Source: Portevinia maculata
Taxonomy: Eukaryota; Arthropoda; Insecta; Diptera; Syrphidae
DNA length: 64,000 bases
NCBI GenBank assembly: GCA_949715645.1
Contig: OX454525.1
Coordinates: 322,534,334-322,598,333, forward strand
Reading direction: 5' to 3'
Shown here in pieces: positions 49,725-61,710 of this stretch. The notes under the pieces were generated by a model that was given only the letters and a program-made list of their open reading frames with translations, did no database searches and was not told where the DNA came from. A program made the translations under genes and the position numbers. The stretch's first letter is position 1, and each line of letters starts with the position of its first letter.

Positions 49725-50669
49725 TATATGGTTCAATATCTTTGGTTACTAATAGTGACTAAAATGTCAGTTTATTTTTATGAATGTAAGGGGAACAATA
49801 ACGTACATATATTCATACTTACCGTCGATATTGCCGAGCTACTTTTTGTTTTTTATGAGACAAAAAAGAAGTTTACGTCATTATTGTTCTTACAATTTAA
49901 AAGCTGTAATCAAAGGAAGAAAAAAGGATGATTTAAAGCATTTATTAAATATAAATTCATGTTCCCAAATACTGCGAACTACTTAATAAAGAATTTTTTA
50001 ATTTAATTATTTTGAAATAAATCCCAAAGTAAACCAAGCCTATCCAAAATAAGCAAATATCTGAAACTTAAAAAAAAAGAACTTTCGATCAATTAGCCTA
50101 AGAAAGTAGTAACTATGTTTTTCAGGATAGATCGATAGATAAACCAATTTTTATGGCTGAAGAAGTCTTTTTTTTGCCTTTTATAGTGTCTTATTTGGTT
50201 TTTTATAAGAGATACAACATTTACGTCGATTTAGTACCGGAGCCGAGGTGCGATGGATCCTAAATCATGAATTTTAGGAAGCAAACTACCTACAAATTTT
50301 TAATCTATTAGAACGAGATGTGAATACATTCAACAATGCATTTATAAAATCCACTTCACCTGTTAATAAAAAGTCATTATTTAAGAAATTTTAAGCTCAA
50401 TAAAAACCCCAAACAGACAGAAAAAATTCAATGCAGTTTCACTAGAATAAAATGCATTACTAATATCTATATAATATGTACCTTCCCCTAAATTGGATAG
50501 GTAGTTGAAAGATATAAGAGCTTAGGTTTAAGTTTTAATAACTTCTTCTTATTTTTCTGTATCCACAAGGATATGATCCGGACTAAAGAGATACTAACCC
50601 GCCCACTTCACTGCATCGCTACTGGTCCCACAGTGACCATACTTATCTATAAATTTAATTACTCATTTA
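49725..50669. other. no recognisable feature
   Basis: Nothing identifiable. Short open frames only. Confidence 0.4.
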
Positions 50670-50919
50670 GGCCCGTTTGCTGATACTAGTCATAAAATTG
50701 TGTCTTAGCTAAGTAATAGTTAGCGTTATGTGGAACTTAACGCTTAAGTTCATCATAGCTGCTTATTTCCAGTTGCTGAGAAATATTTAAGTTCAGCTTA
50801 GCGAAGAGAAACTTTTGAATCGCTTTCCACTTCACAGCATTGAAAAAACTGTCAAATTTTCTTATTTCATTGAAAATAAGTTGAAGTTTAATTTTTAATA
50901 GAATTTGTTTTGTTGAAAA

Positions 50920-51185
50920 ATGTCTCAAAAAAAGCGAACGAGGAGTCAACACTTTTCAGCAACGGAAAAAAATATACTTCTTCAATATGTATATTATTAA
51001 AAAGACGTGGTAGAAAATAAAAAAAATGATGGTGCAACGTGGAAAGAAAAGGAAGAAGCTTCTAGGAGAATTACCAGCAGTTTTAATTCTCAGGCATCAG
51101 GAGACACATGCAGCCGTAGTTCCGATTCACTAAAAAAGTGTTATGTGAACTACAAAATTACAGGCTTAAAAGAAGCTATATTATA
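50920..51185 (+). pseudogene. Harbinger Myb/SANT-like DNA-binding protein, broken
   Basis: From ATG 50920: MSQKKRTRSQHFSATEKNIL then LQYVYY. A TAA stop follows at codon 27, then in the same frame KDVVENKKNDGATWKEKEEA and RRITSSFNSQ, then SLKKCYVNYKI. This matches the MSANTD-type domain ('F(T/S)..EK..LL..V..YK.VIENKK.DG...K.K...W..I...FN..S......LK..Y.N.K'). In PIF/Harbinger elements this second protein helps the transposase reach the nucleus and the ends. The gene runs directly into the opposing transposase fragment near 51180, indicating a deletion. Confidence 0.82.
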
Positions 51186-52545
51186 GAATTCTCTTTTTAC
51201 CCTTGCGATTTCGGTTGATGTGGTGGAACATTTTATGTATTGTTTATAGAGAGCAGCAATTGACGTTGAAACTCTTAAAACGATCCTTGAAACTGTTGAA
51301 ATATGCATTCCTCCGAAATCAGCCATGCTTAACAGATGACTCCCAGTCGCAAAGAAGCGTAGAGCAACCAAAAGTTGGTTGATTGGCGCTGTAGAATTAT
51401 TTCTAACAATTCTTAAAATAAAATGATCTTAATTGAAGAGCCAAAAATGTAAAATGTGCTATTAAAGTAAGTTATATTTTATTTAACTGGATTCAGTTAC
51501 TAAATCAAATTTACAAATGTTTTTCGTAATATATTATAAAATCAGTTTTCTTTGGACATATTCAAAAATTTGTTTTCACATGCGTAATAATAGATTTTTT
51601 AAATTGTTTATAATTGTCTAGCATTTTTATATTATTCGGTAATTTGTTATACATAGCTAGACCTCTATAGTATAAGCAATTTTGTCCGAATACCGTTCTA
51701 CATCTTACGATATGAAAGTTATTATTATTTCTTAAATTGTAATTTTGATAATATCTTATATATTGCAAATTTTTACAAAGGTATTTTGGTAGTAAATTGT
51801 ATTTCATCCTAAATACGAAAAGATTTACATTCAGCATTAATCTTTGTTTCACGCTTAGCCATTTATTTGTCTCCAGCATAACTTGGATTGATGAGTATCG
51901 GCTGCATCTTAAGACACATCTCATAGCTTTGTTTTGGAGATTTTGTAGACGATCCAACTCGTAACCATTGCACATAAATAAAATTGTCATTGCATATTCA
52001 AAATGTGGTTTTATAATCACATTGTATATATTCACTGCGTTCAACATATTCAGCCTTTTACGAGTTTTATAAAGTACACCTATTTTTTTGCTTATTTTTT
52101 TACAAACATGATCAATATGTGAGTTAAAATTAAATTTATGATCAATAATAACACCTTAATATTTCATTTCTGTCACCATTTCGATTTGTTGGCCATCTAT
52201 ATTTATTGATCCATTGTAATTGCCATTTAAAATCATGCATTTTGTTATGTTTGTATTTAATTTCAATTAGTTCATATTAAGCCACTTTGTTATATTAACT
52301 AGATCTTTATTTAACTAGTTCATGCACTGGACCATATCATTAAAGGGGCACTCCAAACGTGTCTCGATCTATCAGAGTCATTTCTTTAGTCAGACGGAAT
52401 CGCTTGTAGTAAGAAAGCTCATCGAAGAAATGAAAATATTCCTTTCTTTCGTACCTATATCTATCGGGGAATACCTACTTCGATAATTTCAAGTAGATAC
52501 CTCGACATCGTCTTCCAATAAATCCAGGAGCTCAAAATCCAGTGT
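51180..52545 (-). pseudogene. PIF/Harbinger transposase, two fragments split by a LINE
   Basis: The N-terminal piece at 52440-52347 reads KEYFHFFDELSYYKRFRLTK then EMTL, the 'F...RFR' region of PIF transposases. The next piece, at 51400-51180 beyond the LINE, reads NQLLVALRFFATGSHLLSMA and DFGGMHISTVSRIVLRVSTS, then VKREFYNIASFKPVI. This is the 'QLL.ALRF.ATGS....GD..G.S..TVSRI' helix-turn-helix-like region, running to just before the first catalytic Asp ('G.IDGTH'). That Asp and everything after it are missing. Both pieces share strand and order, so the LINE between them is a later insertion. Confidence 0.85.
51445..52330 (-). pseudogene. LINE reverse transcriptase C-terminal half nested in the Harbinger element
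   Basis: The minus strand reads LNKDLVNITKWLNMN and LKLNTNITKCMILNGN (52320-52230), then IDGQQIEMVTEMKY and GVIIDHKFNFNSHIDHVCKK. Then an open frame of 161 codons: LNAVNIYNVIIKPHFEYAMT, LQNLQNKAMRCVLRCSRYSS and VKQRLMLNVNLFVFRMKYNL, to a stop at 51562. Only isolated stops occur. This is the thumb and C-terminal region. Residues such as KPHFEY..T.L and LQ.LQNKAMR.ILRC.R resemble CR1/L2-type insect LINEs. 5'-truncated near 52330. Confidence 0.85.
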
Positions 52546-52772
52546 TGCTGACTGCAATCTTTTTTGTCACAAAATGAATAAAACTGCCAACATAACCTTT
52601 AAAAGTCTTTAAGCATTACTTAGGCTCCTTATGACGAACTATTTCTGGGGCTTAATTTAAGTGTCACATACGGAAATTTAAGATTAACTTTGTTTTTCGT
52701 GCAACCCGTTAAGTATTACTTAGGCGCTTAAGCGATAGTTAAATATTTAAGATTCGTATCAGCAAACGGGCC

Positions 52773-53530
52773 TAATTACTAATTTATTTACTTTGACACA
52801 AAATTATAGTCAATTCAACAGAAAAATAAAATAGGTGCTGTAGGTACATGCGTTAGTTTCGTGGGGAGCAAACTTCAAATCGCGCCGGGCCAAGTAAAAT
52901 CAAATTTGCCCACTGCCCCACTTCTTGCGAACGTCTGACAAACATCCAAGAGTATCAATTGTCATGAGAAGCTTCTCAAATTTGCCGTTCGGATTCGGCT
53001 TTAAATTGTAGGCCATTTCCACTTCGCAGAAGCAAATTGTTGGAGAAGCTGTCTTTTAGGCACTGTTATTTATTTTTTTAAACTTTGGTTTCTGTAATAT
53101 TGAACTCCCTGCCTGTGAGACTTAAATCATCTGCGTAAACTGTTCTGTGTATTTTCATTGTCCGTGTGTAAATATTATTTAATCTAACATGAACACTATC
53201 AACACACGCTACAGTAAGGAGTGCCAGTCAGCGCCTACAGATGATAGGCAAGTATTTTTACCATTGTTTTTCCTAACAACATATTTAAGTGCGTTAATGT
53301 TATTCCTCTTTTTAACAGGCAAATTACTGAGCTTCTGTCCAAGTATTGCAGAGTCACCTGAATTTAAAATTTATTTTTATGAAAAAATTTGAGGTAGTTC
53401 CAACATGTTAGTTTGTTCCGCGTTATCTACAAGGTTTTTGTGAAATGGACAATCATCTTCGAACCAACATTTTTTTTAAAATTGAAATGGTAAGACAGTT
53501 GAACAATTTAGCTTCACAATTTTCCAAAGA
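52773..53530. other. no recognisable gene
   Basis: A 67-codon open frame (53189-53392) on plus does not resemble any family I know. Confidence 0.4.
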
Positions 53531-53534
53531 AAAA

Positions 53535-53700
53535 GGTTTGGAGCGGTCAAATCGGGGGATCTTGCGGTACAGCGTAGCTCACTGAAGTTGCCGGGAAGAT
53601 CTTTGCTGCAGTATATCAACTGTCACTCGTGCTGTGTCTGCGGGTGCACCGGGTTTTGTTTTCGGTCCCGTGACATAAAGCCATGTGACGTAAAGCAGGG
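53535..53700 (-). pseudogene. mariner-like transposase fragment
   Basis: The minus strand reads GAPADTARVTVDILQQR, the 'DGA.AHTAR' region with the second catalytic Asp already lost. After a frameshift comes KDLPGNFSELRCTARSPDLT then APNLFLWKIVK. This corresponds to 'RFPG..IS.....W..RSPDLTAPDFFLWG.LK' of mariner-like transposases annotated widely in insects. The last catalytic position (APD) is Asn. Only about 55 codons remain. Confidence 0.68.
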
Positions 53701-53709
53701 GTCTTGAAC

Positions 53710-56700
53710 TGTTTATGAGATCTTCTTGTGATTTCACAACTCTACGCCGCCGCCATAAACATCACAAATAGATTCCATAAACAGTGCAATGTGTATGCAA
53801 CCGCCCTGCTTGGGATCAGTGTAGGATTTGGAGTAGGGGAGGTTGGGTAGGTATATTATTAAAACTCGTTATGTTTTTTTAGACTCCTCAATCCATAGTT
53901 GGACTATGAACTATAGCTAATTCCGATCGCGGTATTGCATATACAAACGGCTTTTCTTTAACATATGTTAGCACTCCTAAGTCTCCATTCCACAGCCCTA
54001 TATCATAGTTACAATTTCACAACTTGATGTTAACTTTCACAACTTTGTTAGCCTTAGTAATTAAAAGCATCCCCCGGCTCAATTCTTTAAGTATCTTTCT
54101 TAAATTCATCAACAAACTTCACTAACGCACATTGACTTTCTACAAAAAAAAAAATGAAAAATACTCGCTTAGCAGATAAAAATGTCAGAGCCTTCGAAAC
54201 AACGAAAGAGTGAAAGCGTAAAAGTTTCGTGTTACGCTTCGAATGGCCCAAATACACATTTTTACGTACTTTACTTGATTTTTGTCTTTGGAAGTTTTTT
54301 TTATTCTGTGCAAAAGCACTCGTCCACATCCACTATACCTACTGTGACTTGGTAGGTAGACATAGACATGGATACTTTTGCCCAAAAATAGAATATCCTT
54401 TTTTCGTCTACTTTACTCTGGCAAATGAGCAAAATGGATTTAACAACTCGTTCTACCTTCTCTGAAAACACGCAAACACCATATAGTAGATACCCCATAG
54501 GGCTGTGTACATTACGAATACCCGCTGCATATAGCTACACTACATCCTTCGAGTAGATTGGATTTCAGAGTCTTTCAGTTCTGGTTGTCTTGTTCTACGT
54601 TGTCTTTTTGAAGGTTCGTTCGTTTGCACAAACGGAAATGACAGCCCCAAGAAAGTGAAAGAAACCTTCCTTCAGTCAAAATGGAGCTTACCACCGTACA
54701 CCAAACTACCAACCATCCGCTTTCGATCCCTTTTTACTTTACCCATCTCTTTAGCTCGTCACAATAGCAGTGGATACAAGGCTACTGCTGTATGTATGTA
54801 GGTATGTTATTCTCGTCTTAAGTTTAACCTTCTTCAACTTTTCGGTTTCGGTTCTCTTTTGTTTTGGATTTTGATATCCTTCGTGTTATACTATAATACT
54901 TCTTGGCGCTGAACTCACATACCTACATAGATAGATGTACAGACCGCTTTTGTTATTTTTCATTCTATGGCTACAAACTTGAAGGATATCAGTAGCAAAC
55001 AGAAGTAGCAAAATGTATTTCCAATTGACTACATTTCGAACAATGTTTTCCGATACTAAGCAAATTCACCACCCTCTTCTGGCAGGAAAGCATTTCCAAT
55101 CTATTGCCGCAGATTTTTGTTGGTAGATAAATAATTTTGGAATATCTGTACAAAAATTAAGGCGAATGGTTGGACTATTGGACGCGACGGACGGATAATA
55201 GAAATCCATGTGGCGAACGGCCGGCCGGCGCTACAAAGCTCGCCCACATGCCTTTCCACTGGACTTGTGGTGCCTTAAAAACGCGCCTCTCTCTGCGTGG
55301 ATTTCTCATTGGCGTTGTGTCTTGTTTTCCGTTTTTCTTTATTCCAAAATTTTAATTATGAAAGACAAAGAAAATTGTGTCACATTTTGAGTGATTTATT
55401 TATTTGAAAATATGTCAAATGTCTACTGCATTCTCCTCGTGCTGTTGTTTCATGGTTCTTGGAGACTTTTGTCTTTTTTTTCGATTCCTTCAATGTTGTT
55501 GTTGTTTTTTCTTGTGATTTATCTTTATATCTGTAAATATTAGATGGATCCGCACTTAAGAGGGGGGAGGAGGAAGTTGAAATGAGATGGGAATAAATTG
55601 GAAAATCATCCCCATCGTTAATGTATTGGACTTTGGTATTAGGAGAGTATTGTAATAATGCGGTTCGATGAGTCTGAGAAAATGTTGGTGGATTGGCGCT
55701 TAGCTTTGAAAATGTAGTTCAATGGGATTTGAAAAAAAAACAAATTGAAAATTGAAAAATAAGCAATGTTGGAGATTCAATTGATAATGTGGGTATATTT
55801 TGCAAATGAACATAAAATATAAATATATGTTAGCTCAATAAAACAAAAAAATGGATGGAGGCGGGTAGATTGCCTTATTTTAATCGCAGTTTCCAAAATT
55901 AATTTACAGAGTTTTCTCATGAAAAAAATGACAATGTTATGAGTTTTCGATGGTTAAATTAGTGAAAGCGCGTGAAGTGGATATAAATGACTTCTGCAGC
56001 TGCTTGATTTACTTCAGTTGGCGTACCTGTACAGTCCAAGGTATTTGTTCTAATTCCAGATAGGTTCTTGCTACTGTATTACCTTCTCAGCTTAGAAGCA
56101 TCGATTGACCATAGACATTCTCTGTCTGATTTGTGAAATAATGTAATTGCTTTCATTTAGAGTTTGGGGAGGCCTTCGTACACATTGGGTCACACAAAGC
56201 TTTTCTGTTTCAATTCAGAGCAGAGCCAGAGCTGTCAAAAAAAAGTTCATGTTTCTGTTATAGCTCTGACACATCAGAACGTTCAAAGTGTATTTCTTTT
56301 TTCGTTAAGTGTTTGATCATAATACGCTCTTTTAGCTCAGAATAAATTGACTGAGCAGTCAAAAAAATTAGCACAGCCAAGGACAGACTGAGGGGAGGGA
56401 AAATCAAGGAAAACGAAATCAAAAGCAGTTCAATATACAGTCAGGGGTTGTTTTTCTGTCGTAGGAGGTATTCAAATTTAATAAAAAAAAATTTATTTCA
56501 AAACAAACATGATTTCTAATCAAATGATAACTGAGCGCTAAAGTGTGTTAAATATTCAAATGCGAACACTCTGATCACGCTCGGTTCAGATCATGCTCTT
56601 CTTGCACACGCTCGGTTCAGTGCTCAGTTTTGAACTAAAAAACACCTAATATCGAATTATGTTATCACTTTTGAAGAACTCCTTGAGTTCAAAACTTTGA

Positions 56701-56940
56701 CGTTATTACATAATATACTCGTAATTCAAATGCGCCAACCAGGCTATCTTTTTAACAGGATTCATTTTACGCGTTCAACTAGAACTTTTGATCTCTTGCC
56801 AATTCGGTACAATTTCTAAGTTTACTTGTTAACGCGATTGTGTGGAATAATCTTCCCCGCCCCATTGTTATTACTAGGTATATTAAGCTTTCTCTTTTTT
56901 GTTCTTAAGTTTTTTGTTTACTACATTTATGTTTAAATTC
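53710..56940. other. about 3.2 kb without an identifiable gene
   Basis: Short open frames at 54087-54498 and 55170-55390 show no motif. A direct repeat CACGCTCGGTTCAG occurs at 56576 and 56607. Poly-A and poly-T runs are frequent. Confidence 0.4.
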
Positions 56941-56949
56941 AAAGGCAAA

Positions 56950-57316
56950 TTCTCCCTTAGCAGCCTCCCCTGAGCGTCCACGTTTCTCTATTTCTTGCAT
57001 CTCATTCCCATCTCTTAGCAATTTTTTGAAGATCATCTCACCACCTCGTAAGTTGTCTTCCTAGACTTCTTGTGCCGGCTCTAGGATACCACTCTATCAA
57101 TCTTTTTGTCCTTTGATGAACTTAACGAAATGCGAAATGCACAGCCCATTGCCATTTTAGTGTGTTTATTCTTCTAATCGCATCCTCAAAAGTGGTAATT
57201 TCCCTGATTCTGCTATTTCTGACTTGTTGAGATTGGATCAAATGCTCTTTGGGTGGTTTCATACATTCCAGCTCCATGTTTGTGAATCGTAGGTGGGTGT
57301 GAGCACTGCCATACAA
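56950..57316 (-). pseudogene. RTE-like LINE C-terminal relic
   Basis: The minus strand reads LIQSQQVRNSRIREITTFED then AIRRINTLKWQWAVHFAFR, followed in degraded form by the 'W.PR.G.RS.GRP..RW.DD..K.A..W' segment and a final 'RE.W' box (57115-56990). The pattern 'R..S.VRN..IR..T...DA..RI..LKWQWAGH.AR' is the end of RTE/BovB-like endonuclease-reverse transcriptases. It probably belongs to the same insertion as 57950-58750. Confidence 0.75.
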
Positions 57317-57587
57317 AAAGTATCAATACAATTTATTCATCAAGTTCTTAATCCTAAGTTACAAGTGCACTGCTTGACTGCCAAACTAACAATGATAATT
57401 TATAATTCATGATTTAGTTCTCTAGCCTACAATACTTGCTGATCTGCAATTCCCATGCAGATCCACTTTATTCGGCCGGATCGTATGTCACGGTGGGAAT
57501 GGGTTTTCAAGCTGCACCGGGTGCTCTCGTGCTTTGGTTGCACCTTTGCATGTGCTGGATGAATGTTCGAATGTGATAACTAGTATT

Positions 57588-57930
57588 ATTTATTTATTTA
57601 TTTATTTTTATCAATAACAAATTAAAAATTAATCACTAATAAGATTTTTTTGAGAGCACTAGCAGCAAATTGATTGAAGGTTTTTAGTTGTTGGTGAGAC
57701 GAGAGGAAGCAAGGACCAAGCAGGTGATTGAATGTGATGACATGTTGGCAGGTGGGGCAAGTCGGTGGTGGTTCTTTGCTGAGGAGGTGTTGGTGTGTCA
57801 CTCGAAGCCGAACAAAATTGGTAATCGTTTCTTTAGCAGTGTTAGTCGGATAAGTGAGATGTATTCTGTTAGGATTGGTTGTATTCTCTCCACTCTTGGA
57901 GTTTAAAAAAGTATTTTCATGATTTTCCAC
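57588..57930 (-). pseudogene. RNase-H LINE C-terminal tail, inserted in the RTE-like relic
   Basis: An open frame on the minus strand reads NRIHLTYPTNTAKETITNFV and RLRVTHQHLLSKEPPPTC, then the Cys/His cluster CPTCQHVITFNHLLGPC. This is the post-RNase-H zinc-knuckle-like tail of I/R1-type LINEs (compare CRSCMDEEEEETVLHLLCTC at about 16840). Its low-coordinate end carries (TTTA)n at 57590-57608, an (AAAT)-type 3' tail on the minus strand. The RNase H and RT are missing. Confidence 0.75.
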
Positions 57931-57949
57931 TTATCTTTGATTCAAATAC

Positions 57950-58750
57950 AGTTTTTAGGTTTCACATCTGTTTCCAGCTATTTACGATTCTCCTTTCTAT
58001 TTATTTTTCCATTCTGTTACTGAATGTTATCGTTTGTCCCAAGTAGTATTCCAGTTTTTCATTTTATATTTTGACTTCGGGGTCAGCCCATTTGGTAATG
58101 ATCTTTGTTTCTAAATGATTCATTTAAAGTCCTGCTATCTTAAATGCTTCTGATAGCCTTTTAAAAATACCTACCATTCCGCTTGCAGTTTCAGCAAAGA
58201 GGTTTTATGTGGTATTCCTTGGTTTCCTAAAGCTTGTCAAATTTGTACATATCCTAAGGAGACAAATGCTTTCTTGAAGTTTATGGACGCTATGTACAAC
58301 TTTTTATTCTCTTCGACAGATTTTTCGATAAGTTGGTTAATTGATTGCAGATGGTCTGTCATCGAGTAACCAGCACGGAGACCAGTTTGTTCTTTTGGTT
58401 GATTTAAATCAATCATATTGTTTTGCATCTTCGTAATATAGACTTGATGTTAACTTTGTAGATAATAGATATGATGCTTATTGGTATACCTATAGCTGTT
58501 AATGTTTGTTTTGTCGCCTTTATTGTGTATATAAGTATTATGTTAGATTCTGTCCATTGTTGGGGTGTTGTTTCTCGAATCAAAGTTTAGTTGAAAATAA
58601 ATGTGAGCATTTTTACAACAGCGCGTTTTCCGATCTTAAGCATTTCCGCTTTTATGCCATCGGTGCCGAATTGTTTTACCTGACTTTAACTCGTTAGTGG
58701 ATTCTTCGATTTCGCATTCAAGGAACATAGGAAAGTCCCGACTCATAAAA
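57950..58750 (-). pseudogene. RTE-like LINE reverse transcriptase relic
   Basis: From 58700 downward: GTDGIKAEMLKIGKRAVVKM, TPQQWTESNIILIY, and YRPISIISI-like in a shifted frame. Then QPKEQTGLRAGYSMTDHLQS, INQLIEKSVEENKKLYIAS and INFKKAFVSL (58428-58250). The last is motif A, with Asn where the catalytic Asp of '(V/I)DYEKAFDS' should be. Then ALGNQGIPHK. The motif B to YADD region is unreadable. These motifs fit the 'endonuclease-reverse transcriptase' group frequent in flies. Confidence 0.8.
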
Positions 58751-58759
58751 CCGATAACC

Positions 58760-60837
58760 TGCAAGTTTCTGTTCAAAATGACACCAATACATGGAAACAC
58801 CTCGATGATGATTATGATAAATTATTAAAGTCCTTCGCCCATTTTATTTCCTTCAAATTTTTACAGTAGCATTTCATAATAAACTTTTATCAATATGTTG
58901 ATATGTAAAATTGTAATTTTACTAGTCTGCTAGTAATAATGTATATTATATAATAATAAACTAAATTATAATAATAACATTTTTGCTGAAGCTTGCTTTT
59001 CTAATTGAGATATTGTATCTTACTGGTGTAAGTTATTAAATTTAATTGAAATGAAAATTGGAGCCCAGATGGATAGACCCCTTTACTCCCTAGAAGTTCA
59101 AGGTGTTCTGGCTCACACGACAATGTAGTGTGCCATATCTTATAGATAGTATTTATATTTTGTTTGTCCATATTCAACGCTCCAGCCAACTTTGCCGCTA
59201 AATCACTAATATGTTGCCGCTAAATCACTGGGTTTATTCTATTATTGCCATCGGCATGTGCGAAAAGTTCTACTGACTTTTGCAAGAGTGTTTTCTATTG
59301 CAATTCATTCTTAACAAAAAATATCAATAGATAGCTTGGCGCACCAGTCTAAAACCGCGTCTTCTAGAGTTTTAAGAGAAAGGCCTTTATTTTTTCCTCA
59401 GCCACATAGGCTAACTATGGGTTAACTGAGCCTGTAACTCGTTGCACTCGTTTATTTAATTTCGTTGTCTGTCACATTGATTTGAGCTCAAGTAGCGACT
59501 TCTTTAAGCAAACTGCTCTTGTAATTTGAAATGCCAAATTTATGTAAATCATAATTAAAATTCTTTTATTTATCTTTCTTTTATATCTAATTTACTATGC
59601 TTTCAAATATCTATAAATACAATATATATTTATGTCTGCAAATTTGTCTAATAATCTGTTGAGGTTTTTTTTTGACCTGGTATATAAATAAATATTGTAA
59701 TAAATATAATATAAATAAAATATCTATTATTCTGTCATGTCGCGCTTGATATTTGTCCGATTGGAGCGTATTTTTCGGCATTCTGGAAGATATTTTTTGC
59801 GCCACAAATGATATCACCTTTCGTGAATACTGAGTAGCGAAATCCAACGAGGCTCTCTATAAAATTTCTTGAAGCCGTTTATGCGTAATCGCTGGCATAA
59901 GAGGAAAAATGCTTCTGTAATGTATTATTTATTTTATGAATAGATACGAGTTTTTACTTCCAACATTAGTAAATATACGACACAATGCCCTATATAAAAC
60001 CACTTGAGAAAATAACGTCTATTGCACTATTATAATGCCGCCATTATTGGAGTACAACTATCAACGGTTCTCTTTCGCGTTAGACAATCGGTCTTTCTGT
60101 TAAAACAAAACATTACCAAGACAATGCGAAAATCGTCTACTCGGCCTCTACGTACAATTTAAATTACATATGAATCTTCCCCATTCATCTCTCTCTTCTC
60201 TTCTGCCTACAAAAATCAACCATTGGCACTTAAGTTACTGGAGTGGAAAAAAGTTTCCTGTGATGTTGTTTTTTTTCCTTGTTTTTAGTTTCTGGTCTAG
60301 GTCCCTCAGAAAGTCCTTTGAGTTTTTCTCTACAGAGATTTTCTTTCTTCGACTATATCTATAATTTTTTTTTGTTTTTCGTCGCAATAGAAAATTTCAT
60401 TATGAAATTGGATCGATGTCAATTTGTTAGATTAGATAAATTCGTTACATTAAAAAGTTTGAGAAGACTACAAATTATTATATTCACGTATCTACATACT
60501 TATGCTTGTAGATATCCTTTTTGTAAGGAATTTAAATGAATAATATGCTTTGATGCTGAAACCCTCATTCGACGGCTGATTTTGAAGTAAATTACAAATA
60601 TCGAGTCGTTTATTATTCCGATCTGAGTAGAACGAATTGGAATATGTTGATTGTGAATATAGTTCAGAAATGTCACTTTTAAATGGAAAATGCTTGATAT
60701 AGTTAAGTATTTCATAAAGTCAAAGTTGCATGGTTGTCCAAATTAATATGATTTATATTTCGGAGTAAATCATTTTTTTGTTTCTCGACCTACGACGCAA
60801 CTGATGTTTTGGACATGTACGAACATAAATATATAAT
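58760..60837. other. no recognisable gene
   Basis: AT-rich sequence. A 62-codon minus frame at 59001-59189 is unassigned. No repeat ends were recognised. Confidence 0.4.
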
Positions 60838-60840
60838 AAA

Positions 60841-61269
60841 AACATAGGGACGGGCTACAGTCCGCTTGGGCGAACTGTTGGATACCCTATTCTTATTCCT
60901 ATCCCTCATAAGTGGGCGTGACAAAAGTCTAAGTATGGTTGAATTGTTAAGAACGCTCTACATATTTTGTTATATAACATTTAAAGGATTTTATCAAAAA
61001 AAAACGCTCCCTAGCTCAAACTTGGGTGTTTCAATAAAATTGTTTTATTTAATTGTGGGCGTGTCAGTAGGCGGATTTAAAACACATGAGAATAAAGGGC
61101 CCCTAGAGAGTATATATTATAAATTTCAGCTCCCTAGCTCAAACTTTGGATTTTCAAAAATTAATATACCTACCTACTCTTAGAATAGGGTATAAAAAAA
61201 TTATTTTATTTATTTGTGGGCGTGTCAGTGGGCGGATTTTGAAAAAAAAATTATCCCGAGCAGTTTTAA
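60841..61269 (+). repeat. 131-bp-unit dispersed repeat, copy 6, left part
   Basis: It starts AACATAGGGACGGGCTACAG and contains 'ggataccctattcttattcc' and cores near 61056 and 61217. It also contains an odd internal CTTAGAATAGGGTAT at 61180-61194, the sequence normally found only at the far end of the repeat. It then runs to 'cccgagcagttttaa', where the piggyBac-like element begins. Confidence 0.9.
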
Positions 61270-61302
61270 CCCTTATGTGGACACCTGGGTCTGACCAGAC
61301 CC
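61270..61302 (+). repeat. left end: terminal repeat plus internal palindrome
   Basis: Terminal repeat CCCTTATGTGGACACC (61270-61285), then almost immediately the imperfect palindrome GGGTCTGACCAGACCC (61287-61302). The two modules are separated by a single base, so the spacer is essentially absent. Confidence 0.9.
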
Positions 61303-61710
61303 TTTTTTATATTATTTTATATTTTTCTCATATTACTTTTTGAGCTATCATCATTATATTCCATGAATTCCTAAATACATTATTATTGAACAGATTTATG
61401 AAACAAAAAAATATTAAAAAGTTTGGGAAGGTGGAGTTTTAGGAGATTTAAAAATTTCTGTCACATTCGGTATACCAGGGTCCAGCCAGACTCCATATGT
61501 ATTTCGCATGAAAATGTTCTGTATTTCTTCATTGTCTAGAAAAAAAGCACCAACAATTTCATTTTACCGCTATTTAGTTGGTTTTCGGTACTCGTGCATA
61601 CTATCGCAGCTTATTCTGTGTTCAAGTTCGTCATTCTTTTGATAAACGTTGAAGTGAATGTATCATAGTTACACGTGGATAGGTATAATTATTATTTGTT
61701 TTGTATCAAA

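Larger units (their letters stand above)
50670..52772. mobile_element. PIF/Harbinger-like transposon, degenerate, with a LINE inside
   Basis: GGCCCGTTTGCTGATAC at 50670-50686 is exactly inverted at 52756-52772 (17 of 17). Sub-terminal 'cttaagt' and 'ctaagtaatagtta' motifs also recur inverted at both ends. The outer bases are ttTA and TAat, so the ends could be extended to TAGGCC with a 3-bp ATT duplication, or the duplication could be TA. The interior holds the two genes typical of Harbinger in convergent orientation: a Myb/SANT-like protein on plus and a PIF transposase on minus. The transposase is broken by a nested LINE and lacks its catalytic C-terminal part. Confidence 0.88.
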
